From contig NZ_MZMV01000043.1 of the NCBI RefSeq assembly GCF_002210435.1, forward strand, positions 1 through 62,612: a stretch of 62,612 nt of DNA, in the 5' to 3' direction. This DNA is from Micromonospora wenchangensis (GTDB lineage: Bacteria; Actinomycetota; Actinomycetes; Mycobacteriales; Micromonosporaceae). The notes beneath the pieces were generated by a model. That model was given only the letters and a program-made list of their open reading frames with translations, did no database searches and was not told the DNA's origin. Position numbers and translations under genes: made by a program. This document shows positions 40,149 to 49,361 of this stretch, in pieces. Numbering within the stretch: position 1 is the stretch's first letter; each line of letters starts with the position of its first letter.

Positions 40149-41174
40149 GTGTCGGTCGCCACCCCCGCCGGCTTACGCCGCCCCCACCTGCTCGCCGCCG
40201 GGCTGCTCGCCTGCGCGCTCGCCCTGCTGGCCGCGATCACCGCCAGCCTCGCCGTCGGCGCGCTGCCCCTGACGACCGGCACCGTGCTGCGGGAACTCCT
40301 CGCCCACGGCGACAGCGAGGCCGGCCTGATCGTCTGGGAGGTCCGGCTGCCCCGTACGGCGATCGCGATCTGCGTCGGAGCGGCCCTGGCCCTGGCCGGC
40401 ACCCTGATGCAGGCCCTCACCCGCAACCCGCTCGCCGACCCCGGGCTGCTGGGCGTCAACGCCGGAGCCGCCGCCGCGGTGGTCGCCGGCATCCTCGCCG
40501 GGGTGAGCAGCCAACGCGGACACCTGCTGCTCGCCCTGCTCGGCGCGGGCCTCGCCGCCGGCCTGGTCACCGCCATCGGCGGCACCCGGGGCCCGGGCAG
40601 GGCCGAGGACGGCCGGCTGGTCCTGGCCGGCGCGGCCGTCGGCGCCTGCCTGACCGGGGCCGTCGCCGGTGTCACCCTGATCGACCAGACCGCATTCGAC
40701 AGGTACCGCTTCTGGGCCGTCGGCAGCCTCGCCGACCAGCCGCTGTCCGCCCTGCTCACGGCGGCACCGGCGCTGCTCGCCGGCCTGGTCGTCACCGTCG
40801 GCGTGATCCGGCCGCTGGACGTGTTGCGCTTCGGCGACGAGGGCGGCACCGCGCTGGGGGTCAGCCCCGGCCGCACCCGGCTGCTCGCGCTGGTCGCCAC
40901 CACCCTGCTCTGCGGCGGCGCGACCGCCGTGGCCGGCCCCATCGGCTTCCTCGGGCTCGCCGTCCCCCACGCCGCCCGGGCGATCTGCGGCCCCCGGCTC
41001 GGGTGGATCGTCGCCTACGCCTGCCTGCTCGGCCCGATCCTGCTGATCACCGCCGACGTGATCGGCCGGCTGCTGGCCCGACCTGGAGAGATCGAGGTCG
41101 CGATCGTCATGGGCGCGATCGGCGCGCCCGTGTTCATCGCCCTGGTCCGCGCCCGGAGGATTCCCCGCCCATGA
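40149..41174 (+). CDS. Iron-siderophore ABC permease, FecCD family (first)
   Basis: A 341-residue permease with about 9-10 hydrophobic helices. VRLPRTAIAICVGAALALAGTLMQALTRNPLADPGLLGVNAGAA-type sequence near residues 63-107 is the family signature. GPIGFLGLAVPHAARAICG near the C-terminus is the ATPase-contact loop. GTG 40149 starts 38 nt after the iron box, with a weak ribosome site. It overlaps the second permease by ATGA. Confidence 0.9.
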   Translation: MSVATPAGLRRPHLLAAGLLACALALLAAITASLAVGALPLTTGTVLRELLAHGDSEAGLIVWEVRLPRTAIAICVGAALALAGTLMQALTRNPLADPGLLGVNAGAAAAVVAGILAGVSSQRGHLLLALLGAGLAAGLVTAIGGTRGPGRAEDGRLVLAGAAVGACLTGAVAGVTLIDQTAFDRYRFWAVGSLADQPLSALLTAAPALLAGLVVTVGVIRPLDVLRFGDEGGTALGVSPGRTRLLALVATTLLCGGATAVAGPIGFLGLAVPHAARAICGPRLGWIVAYACLLGPILLITADVIGRLLARPGEIEVAIVMGAIGAPVFIALVRARRIPRP

Positions 41175-42193
41175 CCACCACCGCGACCAGCGCTCCGGGC
41201 CGCCGCACCCGCCGCCGGCACACCCGCCGCGCCACCGTGGCCTGCCTCCTCGCCCTGGCCCTCGGCACCGGGCTGGCCGTCGTCGCCCTGGCCAGCGGCC
41301 GGTACGCCACCCCGCCGCACGACCTGTGGCCGGTGCTGACCGGGGGCGGCGACCCCGGCCTGCGGTTCGTCCTGTTCGAGCTGCGGCTGCCCCGGATCGG
41401 CACCGCGCTCGCCGTCGGAGCGGCCCTCGGCGCGGCCGGCGCCCTCTTCCAGAGCGCCAGCCGCAACCCCCTCGGCAGCCCCGACATCGTCGGCTTCACC
41501 GTCGGCGCCGCCACCGGCGCACTCGTCGTCCTGCTGGTCCTGCACGACACCCGGCTCACCCCCGCCGTGGGCGCGGTGCTCGGCGGCGCCGCCGTCGCCG
41601 GGGCGGCCCTGCTGCTCGGCGGAACCGGGCAACGCCTCATCCTCGTCGGGATCGGCCTGTCCGCCCTGCTCACCTCCGTCAACGCGTACCTGCTGACCCG
41701 CGCCGAGGTGACCGACGCGCAGAACGCCGCCGTCTGGCTCGTCGGCAGCCTCAACGGCAGCGGCCCGCACCTGCCGCTGCTGCTCTGGGCGCTCGCCGCA
41801 CTGCTGCCACCCGCCGTCCTGACGGCCCGGGGGCTGCGACTCATCGAGAACGGCGGGGACAAGGCACTCAGCCTCGGCGTACCCGTACGCCGGCAACGCC
41901 TCACCGCGACGGCCCTGGCGGTCGCGCTCACCGCCGTCGGGGTCGCCGGCGCCGGACCGGTCGGGTTCGTCGCCCTGGCCGCCCCCCACCTGGCCCGCCG
42001 GCTCACCCGCGTCGCCGCTCCCCTGGTGACCACGAGCGCGGTGTTCGGCGCCGTCCTGCTGCTCGCCGCCGACCAGCTCGCCCAGCGGCTCGTCCCCGGG
42101 CAGCAACTGCCCGTCGGCGCGGTCACCGGCGTCGTCGGCGGCGGCTACCTGGCCCTCGTCCTGGCCTGGACCTGGCGGGGCAGGCCCGGATGA
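41171..42193 (+). CDS. Iron-siderophore ABC permease, FecCD family (second)
   Basis: A 340-residue permease with the signature LRLPRIGTALAVGAALGAAG and NPLGSPDIVGFTVGAATGA, and the coupling segment AGPVGFVALAAPHLARRL. An Arg-rich N-terminus (RRTRRRHTRRA) precedes helix 1. The ATG overlaps the stop of the first permease by 4 nt. The two form the heterodimeric membrane channel. Confidence 0.9.
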   Translation: MTTTATSAPGRRTRRRHTRRATVACLLALALGTGLAVVALASGRYATPPHDLWPVLTGGGDPGLRFVLFELRLPRIGTALAVGAALGAAGALFQSASRNPLGSPDIVGFTVGAATGALVVLLVLHDTRLTPAVGAVLGGAAVAGAALLLGGTGQRLILVGIGLSALLTSVNAYLLTRAEVTDAQNAAVWLVGSLNGSGPHLPLLLWALAALLPPAVLTARGLRLIENGGDKALSLGVPVRRQRLTATALAVALTAVGVAGAGPVGFVALAAPHLARRLTRVAAPLVTTSAVFGAVLLLAADQLAQRLVPGQQLPVGAVTGVVGGGYLALVLAWTWRGRPG

Positions 42194-42236
42194 GCCGCCG
42201 CCCGTCCCGCACCGCACCGCCACCCCGGAGGCAACC

Positions 42237-43061
42237 ATGACCGCCCCGCCCACCATCGAACTGGACTCGGTCACCGTCGGCTACGACCGTCGGGTCGTCT
42301 GCCGGGACGTCTCCCTGCGGATCGCCGAGGGGAGCTTCACCGTCTTCATCGGGCCCAACGGGTGCGGCAAGTCGACCCTGCTGCGCACCATCGCCCGGGT
42401 GTTGCGCCCGAGCGGGGGCCGGGTGGCCGTGGCCGGCCGCGACGTGCGCGGCTACCGCCGACGGCAGTACGCCCGCACCGTGGGGCTGCTCCCCCAGGGC
42501 ATCGAGGCACCGGCCGGGATGACCGTCACCGATCTGGTGCTGCGCGGGCGGCACCCGCACCGGTCGACGCTGAGCCGCTGGACGGCGCAGGACGAACGGG
42601 CGGTCACCGCGGCGCTGGCCGCCACCGGCACCACCGACCTCGGCGACCGGGTGCTGGCGGAACTCTCCGGCGGCCAGCGGCAACGCGCCTGGCTGGCCAT
42701 GCTGCTGGCCCAGGACACCCCGATCCTGCTGCTCGACGAACCGACCACCTACCTCGACATCGCCCACCAGTACGAGGTCCTCGACCTGCTCGCCGACCTG
42801 CACGCCGGCGGCCGGACCGTGGTGGCCGTCCTGCACGACCTCAACCAGGCGGCCCGCTACGCCACCGACCTGGTGGTGCTGCGCGACGGTCAGGTCACCA
42901 CGACCGGTCGCCCGTCGGCGGTGCTCACCCCGGACCTCGTCGCCGACGTGTTCGGGTTGCGCTGCCGGATCGTGCCCGACCCGGTGACGGGCACGCCCGC
43001 GGTGTTCCCCGAGTCGTCCCGCCCCCACCCGACCGGCCCCGTGGTGGTGCCCGGTGGATGA
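42237..43061 (+). CDS. Iron-siderophore ABC transporter ATPase, FecE/FepC type
   Basis: A 274-residue ABC ATPase. Walker A is GPNGCGKST, the Q-loop is LLPQGIEAPAGMTV, the signature is LSGGQRQRAWL, Walker B is ILLLDEPTTYLD, and the switch His is in VLHDLNQAARY. ATG 42237 follows GGAGGCAACC. It energises the FecCD pair. A strong hairpin follows the stop. Confidence 0.93.
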   Translation: MTAPPTIELDSVTVGYDRRVVCRDVSLRIAEGSFTVFIGPNGCGKSTLLRTIARVLRPSGGRVAVAGRDVRGYRRRQYARTVGLLPQGIEAPAGMTVTDLVLRGRHPHRSTLSRWTAQDERAVTAALAATGTTDLGDRVLAELSGGQRQRAWLAMLLAQDTPILLLDEPTTYLDIAHQYEVLDLLADLHAGGRTVVAVLHDLNQAARYATDLVVLRDGQVTTTGRPSAVLTPDLVADVFGLRCRIVPDPVTGTPAVFPESSRPHPTGPVVVPGG

Positions 43062-43079
43062 GCGGACCACCCCCGCCGA

Positions 43080-43108
43080 GGGCGGGCCGCCGATGCGACG
43101 GCCCGCCC
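43080..43108. terminator. Bidirectional hairpin terminator
   Basis: GGGCGGGCCG, a 9-nt loop, then CGGCCCGCCC: a perfect 10-bp stem between the convergent ATPase and secreted-hydrolase genes, without a U-tract. Confidence 0.75.
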
Positions 43109-43186
43109 GGTCGGCGACGGAAGCCCCGGCCCTGGACATCGCTACCTACCAGTCATGACCGACGGGGGCTCCGCTGCCGTGCGGCG

Positions 43187-44503
43187 CTAGCGCGGGCCCC
43201 GCCGGGGTCGGGGGACGATCTTCTCGGCGTCGACCACGGTGAACGAGGCGTACGGGTGGACGCCGCCGCTGACGACCGCGTCGGCCTGCCGGTCGCCCAG
43301 CAGCACCGCACGGAAGAACGCGGTGACGTATCCGGCGCTGACCTGGCGCTGTTCGGTCTCGGTCAGCTTGCGGGTCACGTGTGACCACTCGATCGGCGGT
43401 TCGGGGGTGCCGCTGTCCGGGTCCCAGTCCGGGAACGTCGGGGTGCCACACCAGCCCGGTGCCGGACCGAAGCCCTGGTCGTCGACGGCACCGACCTGCC
43501 CGCTCCCGGGGGACCACTGGGTGTTGAGGAAGTTGTGGTTCGCGCCACGGACATGCCAGGTGTAGACCGGCTTACTCGTGTGACCGATCGCCAACTTCGC
43601 ATAGTCGAGACCCTGCTCGCTGTCGCAGCCGCCGACCCAGACCGCGAGCGGCGCCGAGGTCACCCGGTAGAGCTTGGCATCCGGGGAACCGGGGTTGGTG
43701 GCGGTGCCCGAGCCGGCGGCGGCGAGGGCGAGGACGCCGGCCACGCGTACGCCTGCCGGAAGGTCGGCGCGGTGGACGTCGGCGGCGTGCCAGGCCACCG
43801 CCCGGCCGCCGCGTGAGTGGCCGAGTGTCCCCGTACGAGAGAAGTCGATCCTGCCTTTGAGGTCCGGGGTCGGGCCGTTGAAGTGGCCGGCCAGGGCGCC
43901 ACGGCCGGTTCGGGCCAGTTCGGTCCAGAGCGCGAGATGCTTGTTGATGAGCTTCGCGCGGGCGTTGTCGGCCTCGGTGCCGATCTGGCCGGCGTTGATC
44001 CCGTTGGCGCTGATCGAGACGACGACCATTCCCTGGGCGGCGAGCTGTCGGGCGAGGTAGTCGTAGCCCCGGTAGCTGGGCAGTGCGGCGACACCGGGCG
44101 CGCAGGGCCACTGCCAGAGCCGGTGGAGGGCGGCCAACCAGCGCGGGTCGTCGTAGTAGTCGGCCGGCGACTCCTTCTCGATACGGGCCGCCTCGGCGTC
44201 GGCCGCCCGGTCGGCGCAGGTGGACCAGTAGCCGTGCGAGAGCACCACCAGCGGGAACGGCCCGTTGCCGGCGGCCGGGTAGTGCACGTTGCCGGTCAGC
44301 TCGATCGGTGCCAGGGTCGACGAGTCCGGGCCGTCGGTGTGGAAACCGGCGACGGTGAACGCGCGGTCGCCGAGGGTGTAGTCGAGCGACCTGACCGGAT
44401 AGGTGCGGTCGTTCGCCTGGGCGGGTGACGTGGGCACGAGGCCGGCGGCGACCAGGGCCACTGCGGCCAGGCCCTTCAGCAATGACAACCTTTTCTCCTT
44501 CAC
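43187..44503 (-). CDS. Secreted alpha/beta hydrolase
   Basis: A protein of about 438 residues. Counting from GTG 44503, MKEKRLSLLKGLAAVALVAAG and a PAQA end form a signal peptide. AAGGAG lies 6 nt before an in-frame TTG at 44488, which is an alternative start with a shorter n-region. The hydrolase core has LVVLSHGYWSTCADR (oxyanion region), GHSRGG (nucleophile Ser) and ANHNFLNTQW near the end (probable catalytic His). Several Cys (TCADR, WPCAPG, GGCDSE, WCGTPT) may form disulfides. Esterase, lipase or peptidase-like activity is likely; the substrate is unknown. It is divergent from the two-component system. Confidence 0.8.
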   Translation of the reverse strand: MKEKRLSLLKGLAAVALVAAGLVPTSPAQANDRTYPVRSLDYTLGDRAFTVAGFHTDGPDSSTLAPIELTGNVHYPAAGNGPFPLVVLSHGYWSTCADRAADAEAARIEKESPADYYDDPRWLAALHRLWQWPCAPGVAALPSYRGYDYLARQLAAQGMVVVSISANGINAGQIGTEADNARAKLINKHLALWTELARTGRGALAGHFNGPTPDLKGRIDFSRTGTLGHSRGGRAVAWHAADVHRADLPAGVRVAGVLALAAAGSGTATNPGSPDAKLYRVTSAPLAVWVGGCDSEQGLDYAKLAIGHTSKPVYTWHVRGANHNFLNTQWSPGSGQVGAVDDQGFGPAPGWCGTPTFPDWDPDSGTPEPPIEWSHVTRKLTETEQRQVSAGYVTAFFRAVLLGDRQADAVVSGGVHPYASFTVVDAEKIVPRPRRGPR

Positions 44504-44611
44504 GGGGACCGGGGGCTGGTACGTGCCACATCCTGGCGAACCCTTGTCAGGAACCTGTGGTGATCCGGTAGTGGTCCCGTTCGCTACCTGTTTCGATGTT
44601 CTGACGCCTCC

Positions 44612-44617
44612 TAGACT
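44612..44617 (+). promoter_or_regulatory. -10 element TAGACT, leaderless promoter
   Basis: TAGACT ends 7 nt before GTG 44625 of the response regulator, with no ribosome site between. No good -35 is visible. Confidence 0.5.
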
Positions 44618-44624
44618 CGCCGCC

Positions 44625-45314
44625 GTGAACGCGAACGTGCTCGTCGCCGAGGACGACCCCAAGCAGGCCGAACTGCTCCGGCGGTATCTGGAGCACGAGG
44701 GTCACCGGGTGTCGGTGGTCCACGACGGCCGCGCCGCGCTGGACGAGATCCGCCACCGCCCGCCGGACCTGCTGGTGCTGGACGTCATGATGCCGCGCGT
44801 CGACGGCCTCGACGTGTGCCGCATCCTGCGTCGGGACTCCGACGTGCCGGTGCTGATGGTCACCGCCCGCAGCACCGAGGACGACCTGCTGCTGGGCCTG
44901 GACCTGGGCGCCGACGACTACCTGACGAAGCCGTACAGCCCGCGGGAACTGGCGGCGCGGGTGCGCACCCTGCTCCGCCGGACCCGGTCCGCGCCTGCGC
45001 GGCCCGTCGCGCCGCCCCTGCGGGTGGGCGACCTCCTCCTTGATCCGGTACGCCACGAGGTCACCGTCGCGGGCAGACCGGTGGTGTGCACCCCGGGCGA
45101 GTTCGCCCTGTTGAGCGCGTTCGCTGCGGAGCCGGGTAGGGCGTTCAGCCGCGACCAGCTGCTCCGCCGGCTGCACGGCCTCGACTCGTACGTCACCGCC
45201 CGCACGGTCGACGTGCACGTGATGAACCTGCGCCGGAAGATCGAGACGGATCCGCGACGGCCGGCACGGCTGCTCACCGTGTACGGCATCGGATACAAAC
45301 TCGCCGATGGCTGA
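44625..45314 (+). CDS. OmpR-family response regulator
   Basis: A 229-residue regulator. The receiver domain (1-120) has the acidic pair EDD (9-11), phosphoacceptor Asp53 (LVLDVMMP), Thr in VTARS and Lys in TKPYSPREL. The winged-helix output domain (about 135-229) has FSRDQLLRRLHG, ARTVDVHVMNLRRKIE and YGIGYKLA. GTG 44625 is right before the first beta strand. It overlaps the histidine kinase gene by 8 nt. Targets unknown; the divergent secreted hydrolase is a candidate. Confidence 0.92.
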   Translation: MNANVLVAEDDPKQAELLRRYLEHEGHRVSVVHDGRAALDEIRHRPPDLLVLDVMMPRVDGLDVCRILRRDSDVPVLMVTARSTEDDLLLGLDLGADDYLTKPYSPRELAARVRTLLRRTRSAPARPVAPPLRVGDLLLDPVRHEVTVAGRPVVCTPGEFALLSAFAAEPGRAFSRDQLLRRLHGLDSYVTARTVDVHVMNLRRKIETDPRRPARLLTVYGIGYKLADG

Positions 45315-47175
45315 GTGGTGCGGACGCGGCAGCCTCCTGGTCCGGCTGCTCGCCCTCAGCGTGGTCATCTCCGTACTCTCGATCTCGGCGACCGCCTGGC
45401 TCGCCGTACGCGACACGACCCGGGCACTGCAACAGGAGCGCGGCCGGGCGCTCGCCGACGACGCGCGGATCTACGACGCCCTGCTCGGGCACGCCGCGAC
45501 GCACCACGACTGGACGGGCGTGTCGCCACTGGTGCGGTCCCTCGCGGCCGACACCGAGCGACGGATCGTCCTGACCGACCGCAACCGCACCCCGCTCGCC
45601 GCGTCCGGTGCGGGAGCCCTGCCGCAACGGGCCTCCGCCACCGTCGACCCGCTCGACGTCGACACCGATCTGGCGGGCACGGCGGGAGCCGGCGGCATCG
45701 ACGCGCGGGCCACCGGCCCGTACCAGCTACCGGACGCCGAACGGACCGCGCTACGCCGATTGGCGGTGAGGGCACTGGATTGTCTGCACGGTCCGGTCGA
45801 CCCGGCCCCGCTGACCGCGGCGGAAGGGTTGTTTCCGGTCCACACCGACGCGGAGATCGTCGTCGCCCCCAGCGGCCGGCCCCGCATCGCGTCCCGAGGC
45901 GCCCCCGTCATCGGCGACGCGCGGTGCGTCGGGGAGTTCGACGCGTTGGCTGAGCCGACCGCCACCGAACGACAAGCGCTGGACCAGCTCGACGACCTGG
46001 TCAACGCCTGCCTGGGCCGCCAGCGGATTCCGGCGGTGCGAACCGACCTCGACGGGCAGTGGACCCCGGCCGGGTCCGGCCTGATCACCGCCGAACGACG
46101 CGACGACGTCGACGGTTGTGTCGCCGCGGCCCGACGCACCCAGATCGCCGGCCACGTCGCGCCACCCGTGTTGCTGTTCGTCACCGACCCGGGTACCCCG
46201 GCGCCGGTCGGTGCCTTCGACCTCACCCCGGCCAACCGGTTGCGGATCTTCGGGGTGGCCGGGGTGGTGCTGCTCGTCGCGGTCGGCGTCACGGTGCTGG
46301 TGGGGGTGCGCCTGGTCCGACCACTACACGCGTTGACCGCCGCGGCCGGGCGGATGCGCAACGGCGACACCACGGCACGGGTGCGGGTCGCCGGACGCGA
46401 CGAGATCGCCCGGCTCGGCACCGCGTTCAACGAGATGGCCGAACAGCGGTGCCGGGTCGAGCAACTGCGCCGCGACATGGTCGGCGACATCGCCCACGAG
46501 ATGCGTACGCCGGTGACGAACATCCGCGGCTGGTTGGAGGCAGCCGAGGACGGGGTGGTCGAACTCGATGTGGACCTGGTCAGCTCGCTGCTGGACGAGG
46601 CGCTGCTACTCCAGCACGTCATCGACGACCTTCAGGATCTCGCCGCAGCCGACGCGGGCGAGCTGACACTGCACCGGCAACGGGTCGAGGTGCCCAGGCT
46701 GCTGCGCGAGGTCGCGGACGCCTTCGCTCCCGCCGCCGAGTCCGCCGGGGTCGCGCTGGTCGTCGATGCCGCACCCGGCACGCTCGACGCCGATCCGATC
46801 CGGCTCCGGCAGGCCATCGGCAACCTGATCACCAACGCGATCCGGCACACGCCCGCCGACGGCCGGGTCACGCTCTCCGCCCGACACCGGGCAGCGTACG
46901 TCGAGATCGTCGTGGCCGACACCGGGCCGGGGATTCCGGAGGAACAGCGTGACCTCGTCTTCGAACGGTTCTGGCGGGCCGAGAAATCCCGCAACCGGCG
47001 GACGGGCGGCAGCGGTCTCGGGCTCGCCATCGTCCGCAAGATCGCCGAGTCACACGGCGGCACCTCGGCGGTCTCCGGCACCGTCGGGACGGGAGCGGTG
47101 TTCACCCTCCGCCTTCCGGCCGCAGCCGGTCAGGCCGACCCGCCGCACGGAGCCCCGCTCCCCGACCGACCCTGA
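45307..47175 (+). CDS. Membrane sensor histidine kinase
   Basis: A 622-residue kinase. Helix 1 is LLVRLLALSVVISVLSISATAWLAV (about 10-34), followed by a large extracytoplasmic sensor of about 280 residues with several Cys. Helix 2 (IFGVAGVVLLVAVGVTVLVGV) is followed by a HAMP domain and the H-box DIAHEMRTP with phospho-His397. The ATPase domain has N (GNLITNAIRHT), DTGPGIPEE and GGSGLGLAIV. Its start overlaps the regulator's stop by 8 nt, indicating a coupled pair. The long sensor domain is not recognised, so the signal is unknown. Confidence 0.9.
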   Translation: MAEWCGRGSLLVRLLALSVVISVLSISATAWLAVRDTTRALQQERGRALADDARIYDALLGHAATHHDWTGVSPLVRSLAADTERRIVLTDRNRTPLAASGAGALPQRASATVDPLDVDTDLAGTAGAGGIDARATGPYQLPDAERTALRRLAVRALDCLHGPVDPAPLTAAEGLFPVHTDAEIVVAPSGRPRIASRGAPVIGDARCVGEFDALAEPTATERQALDQLDDLVNACLGRQRIPAVRTDLDGQWTPAGSGLITAERRDDVDGCVAAARRTQIAGHVAPPVLLFVTDPGTPAPVGAFDLTPANRLRIFGVAGVVLLVAVGVTVLVGVRLVRPLHALTAAAGRMRNGDTTARVRVAGRDEIARLGTAFNEMAEQRCRVEQLRRDMVGDIAHEMRTPVTNIRGWLEAAEDGVVELDVDLVSSLLDEALLLQHVIDDLQDLAAADAGELTLHRQRVEVPRLLREVADAFAPAAESAGVALVVDAAPGTLDADPIRLRQAIGNLITNAIRHTPADGRVTLSARHRAAYVEIVVADTGPGIPEEQRDLVFERFWRAEKSRNRRTGGSGLGLAIVRKIAESHGGTSAVSGTVGTGAVFTLRLPAAAGQADPPHGAPLPDRP

Positions 47176-47203
47176 CCCCGCACCGCAGGGACCGGGTGGG
47201 GGA

Positions 47204-48031
47204 CTACCCCGGTCGGCGTCCCCAGGCCGAGATGAGCGGTGCGAGGGTGAGGTCGAGGTCGCCGGCCCCGACGGCCGCCAGGTGCGCGTCGATCTCGGCG
47301 TCGGTGGCCAGCCCCGCGGCGAGCAACTCGGCGCGGACCATCCGCACCGTCGCAGCCTCCAGCCGGTCGCAGGCCACCCCGCCGACCGGGAAGCAGCCGG
47401 ACGCGCCGACATCGACCAGGCCGGCCGCCCGCAACGCCCCCGGCAGCGTGCGGCCGAACCGCAGGTCCGCGCCCCGACGGGTCAACAATTCCCGGACCGC
47501 CCGGCGTAGCCGGTTGGCGCGCCGCTGAGCCGGGCCGACCTCGTCGAGGCAGGCCAGCGGCTGCAACTCGGTGTCGGCGTCCTCGACGAGAAGCCAACCG
47601 CCGGGCCGCAACGCCGCCACCATCGTCGCCAACGCCCGGGCACGGTCGGCCACGTGGACGAGCACCAGCCGGGCGTGCACCAGGTCGAAGGTCCCCGGCT
47701 GCGGCGGCGGATCCCCACCCACGTCGTGCCGGGCCACCTCGTATCCGCCGTGCGGGTCCAGCCAGGCGGGATCGATGTCCGTGGCCAGCACGTGACCGGA
47801 GGGTCCGACGGCCGCCGCCAGCGCCTGCGCAATGCCGGGGCCACCGGCGCCGACCTCCCAGCAGCGCCAGCCCGCCCGTATCCCGAGCCGGTCGACGTGC
47901 CCCCGGGTGACACCGTCGAACAGCTCAGCCAACCAGGTGAACCGCTCCCCCGCCTCCACCCGGGCGTTGTCGAGCAGATAGCGGCGATCCTCGGCCGACC
48001 CGGGGCCGGCGGAGGGCTTCGGTGAACTCAC
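47204..48031 (-). CDS. SAM-dependent methyltransferase
   Basis: A 275-residue class I methyltransferase. CWEVGAGGPGIAQAL is motif I, ATDIDPAWLD the acidic loop, and FDLVHARLVLVHV with LRPGGWLLVED are motifs II and III. GTG 48031 (VSSPKPSAG) is the likely start, with GAGGATGGGG just before it; the frame is open to 48103. It is convergent with the histidine kinase gene, with 28 nt between stops. The type resembles methyltransferases of unknown small molecules; no substrate can be named. Confidence 0.8.
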   Translation of the reverse strand: MSSPKPSAGPGSAEDRRYLLDNARVEAGERFTWLAELFDGVTRGHVDRLGIRAGWRCWEVGAGGPGIAQALAAAVGPSGHVLATDIDPAWLDPHGGYEVARHDVGGDPPPQPGTFDLVHARLVLVHVADRARALATMVAALRPGGWLLVEDADTELQPLACLDEVGPAQRRANRLRRAVRELLTRRGADLRFGRTLPGALRAAGLVDVGASGCFPVGGVACDRLEAATVRMVRAELLAAGLATDAEIDAHLAAVGAGDLDLTLAPLISAWGRRPG

Positions 48032-48188
48032 ACCCCCATCCTCACGACCGACCGCCTCCGGTGCCAGTACGACGCCACACAGAAGCCGGATGCAACCGGA
48101 CACGGGACGAGCGGTCTCGTCGGACCGCGCGCGAGTCGGCGGCTCGTCGCGGCCGGCGGCTGGCCGGTCACGGGAACCCGTCAGCGGT

Positions 48189-49259
48189 TCACTGCACCTG
48201 GTACGCGCCGCCGCACGCCTCGGCGAGGGGCGACCCGAACAGTGCCGCCGGCGTGTACGCGCCCGGTTTCCCCTGCCCGTCGAGCAGCCGCCGGACCACC
48301 TCGGCGGGCACCGTCGCCGTCCAGGACTGGGCCTCGCCGACCCGCAGCCAGCCCTCGCGGATGCTGCCGTCCGGCCATTCCACGACGGCGTGGCCCCAGG
48401 AGTGCTCGCGGGGCTTCGGGCGGGCCCTGGTCGCCACCGTGGCGAGCCGCCGCCGCAGGAGGGCGCGCACCGGGCCGATCGCGAGCAGCGCGGTCGCCAC
48501 GGGCAGCACCGCGCGCATGACCGGGGAGGACGGGGCCTCGCTCGATGCGGCGAGCACGTCCGCTGCGCCGCTGGCCCGCTGGGCGGCCATCAGCTCGCCG
48601 AGCGGCATGCCGGCGGTGGTCACCGTGGACCCGTCGGGCAGGACCAGTTTCATCGGGTCGCTGCCGAGACGGGCCGGGGCGAGTCGTCCGTCGCGGTACC
48701 GGCGGCCCTGGAACCGCCCACCGCCCTCGACCCCGGGGATGCCCTCCACGATCGTCGCGGCCAGGGCGTCACCGACGACGCCGTCGCCGGTGGCCAACGA
48801 GGGCACCATGTCGACCCGGACCCGCCGGGGTGTCGGCCGCCCCTGGCAGAGCTTCACCACGACGCTCTCGGTGGCGGTCACACCGAACCCGGCTCCCGTG
48901 ACGGCAGTGCGCCCCGCTGCCGTCAACTCGCCGTGCCGGCCGAGGACCGCCGACACCGAGGCCAGATCGTTGGCGAGGTCAAGGTAGTGGCCGGTCGGGA
49001 GGCACGCGTCCAGCAGGGGCAGGGCCGTCTCGATGAACGGTCCGACGGTGTTGACCACCACGGCCGGCCGCTCCCGGCGGATCGCGGCCACGGTCTCGCG
49101 GACCGAGCCGGCCACCATCGTCGGCAGCCCGCCGGCGGCGGCCTCGAGCCGTTCGGCGTCCCGGCCGACCAGCACCGGCTCGATGCCCCGTCGGCGCAGT
49201 TCGGCCGCGATAGCGCGCCCGCTGCGGCCGGTGCCGCCGAGGATCCATACGTCGGTCAT
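48189..49259 (-). CDS. Saccharopine-dehydrogenase-like NAD(P)-binding protein
   Basis: A 356-residue protein beginning MTDVWILGGTGRSGRAIAAELRRRG, a Rossmann motif. VVVNTVGPFIETALPLLDAC and HYLDLANDLASV match the saccharopine dehydrogenase/trans-acting enoyl reductase family. The C-terminal 130 residues contain a hydrophobic stretch (VMRAVLPVATALLAIGPV). The family includes oxidoreductases of lipid and polyketide metabolism; the reaction here is unknown. It is divergent from a TetR gene, with two tandem palindromes between them, so it is very likely that regulator's target. Confidence 0.8.
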   Translation of the reverse strand: MTDVWILGGTGRSGRAIAAELRRRGIEPVLVGRDAERLEAAAGGLPTMVAGSVRETVAAIRRERPAVVVNTVGPFIETALPLLDACLPTGHYLDLANDLASVSAVLGRHGELTAAGRTAVTGAGFGVTATESVVVKLCQGRPTPRRVRVDMVPSLATGDGVVGDALAATIVEGIPGVEGGGRFQGRRYRDGRLAPARLGSDPMKLVLPDGSTVTTAGMPLGELMAAQRASGAADVLAASSEAPSSPVMRAVLPVATALLAIGPVRALLRRRLATVATRARPKPREHSWGHAVVEWPDGSIREGWLRVGEAQSWTATVPAEVVRRLLDGQGKPGAYTPAALFGSPLAEACGGAYQVQ

Positions 49260-49295
49260 GGCACAGCTCCGCCCTGGTACGGCATCCGCCCCAGT

Positions 49296-49346
49296 GACGA
49301 CATGCCGTGTCATCACCATACCGGCGACGACATGCGATGTCATCAC
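49296..49346. promoter_or_regulatory. Tandem TetR operators, 30-bp spacing
   Basis: GACGACATGCCGTGTCATCAC (49296-49316) recurs at 49326-49346 with two changes, exactly 30 bp further on. Each copy is a palindrome with arms GACGACAT and ATGTCATC around 3 bp, and the second copy is the better match. They lie between the dehydrogenase-like gene and the TetR gene, and the second abuts the TetR -10 (TACACT, 49350-49355). Confidence 0.7.
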
Positions 49347-49361
49347 GACTACACTGAGATC

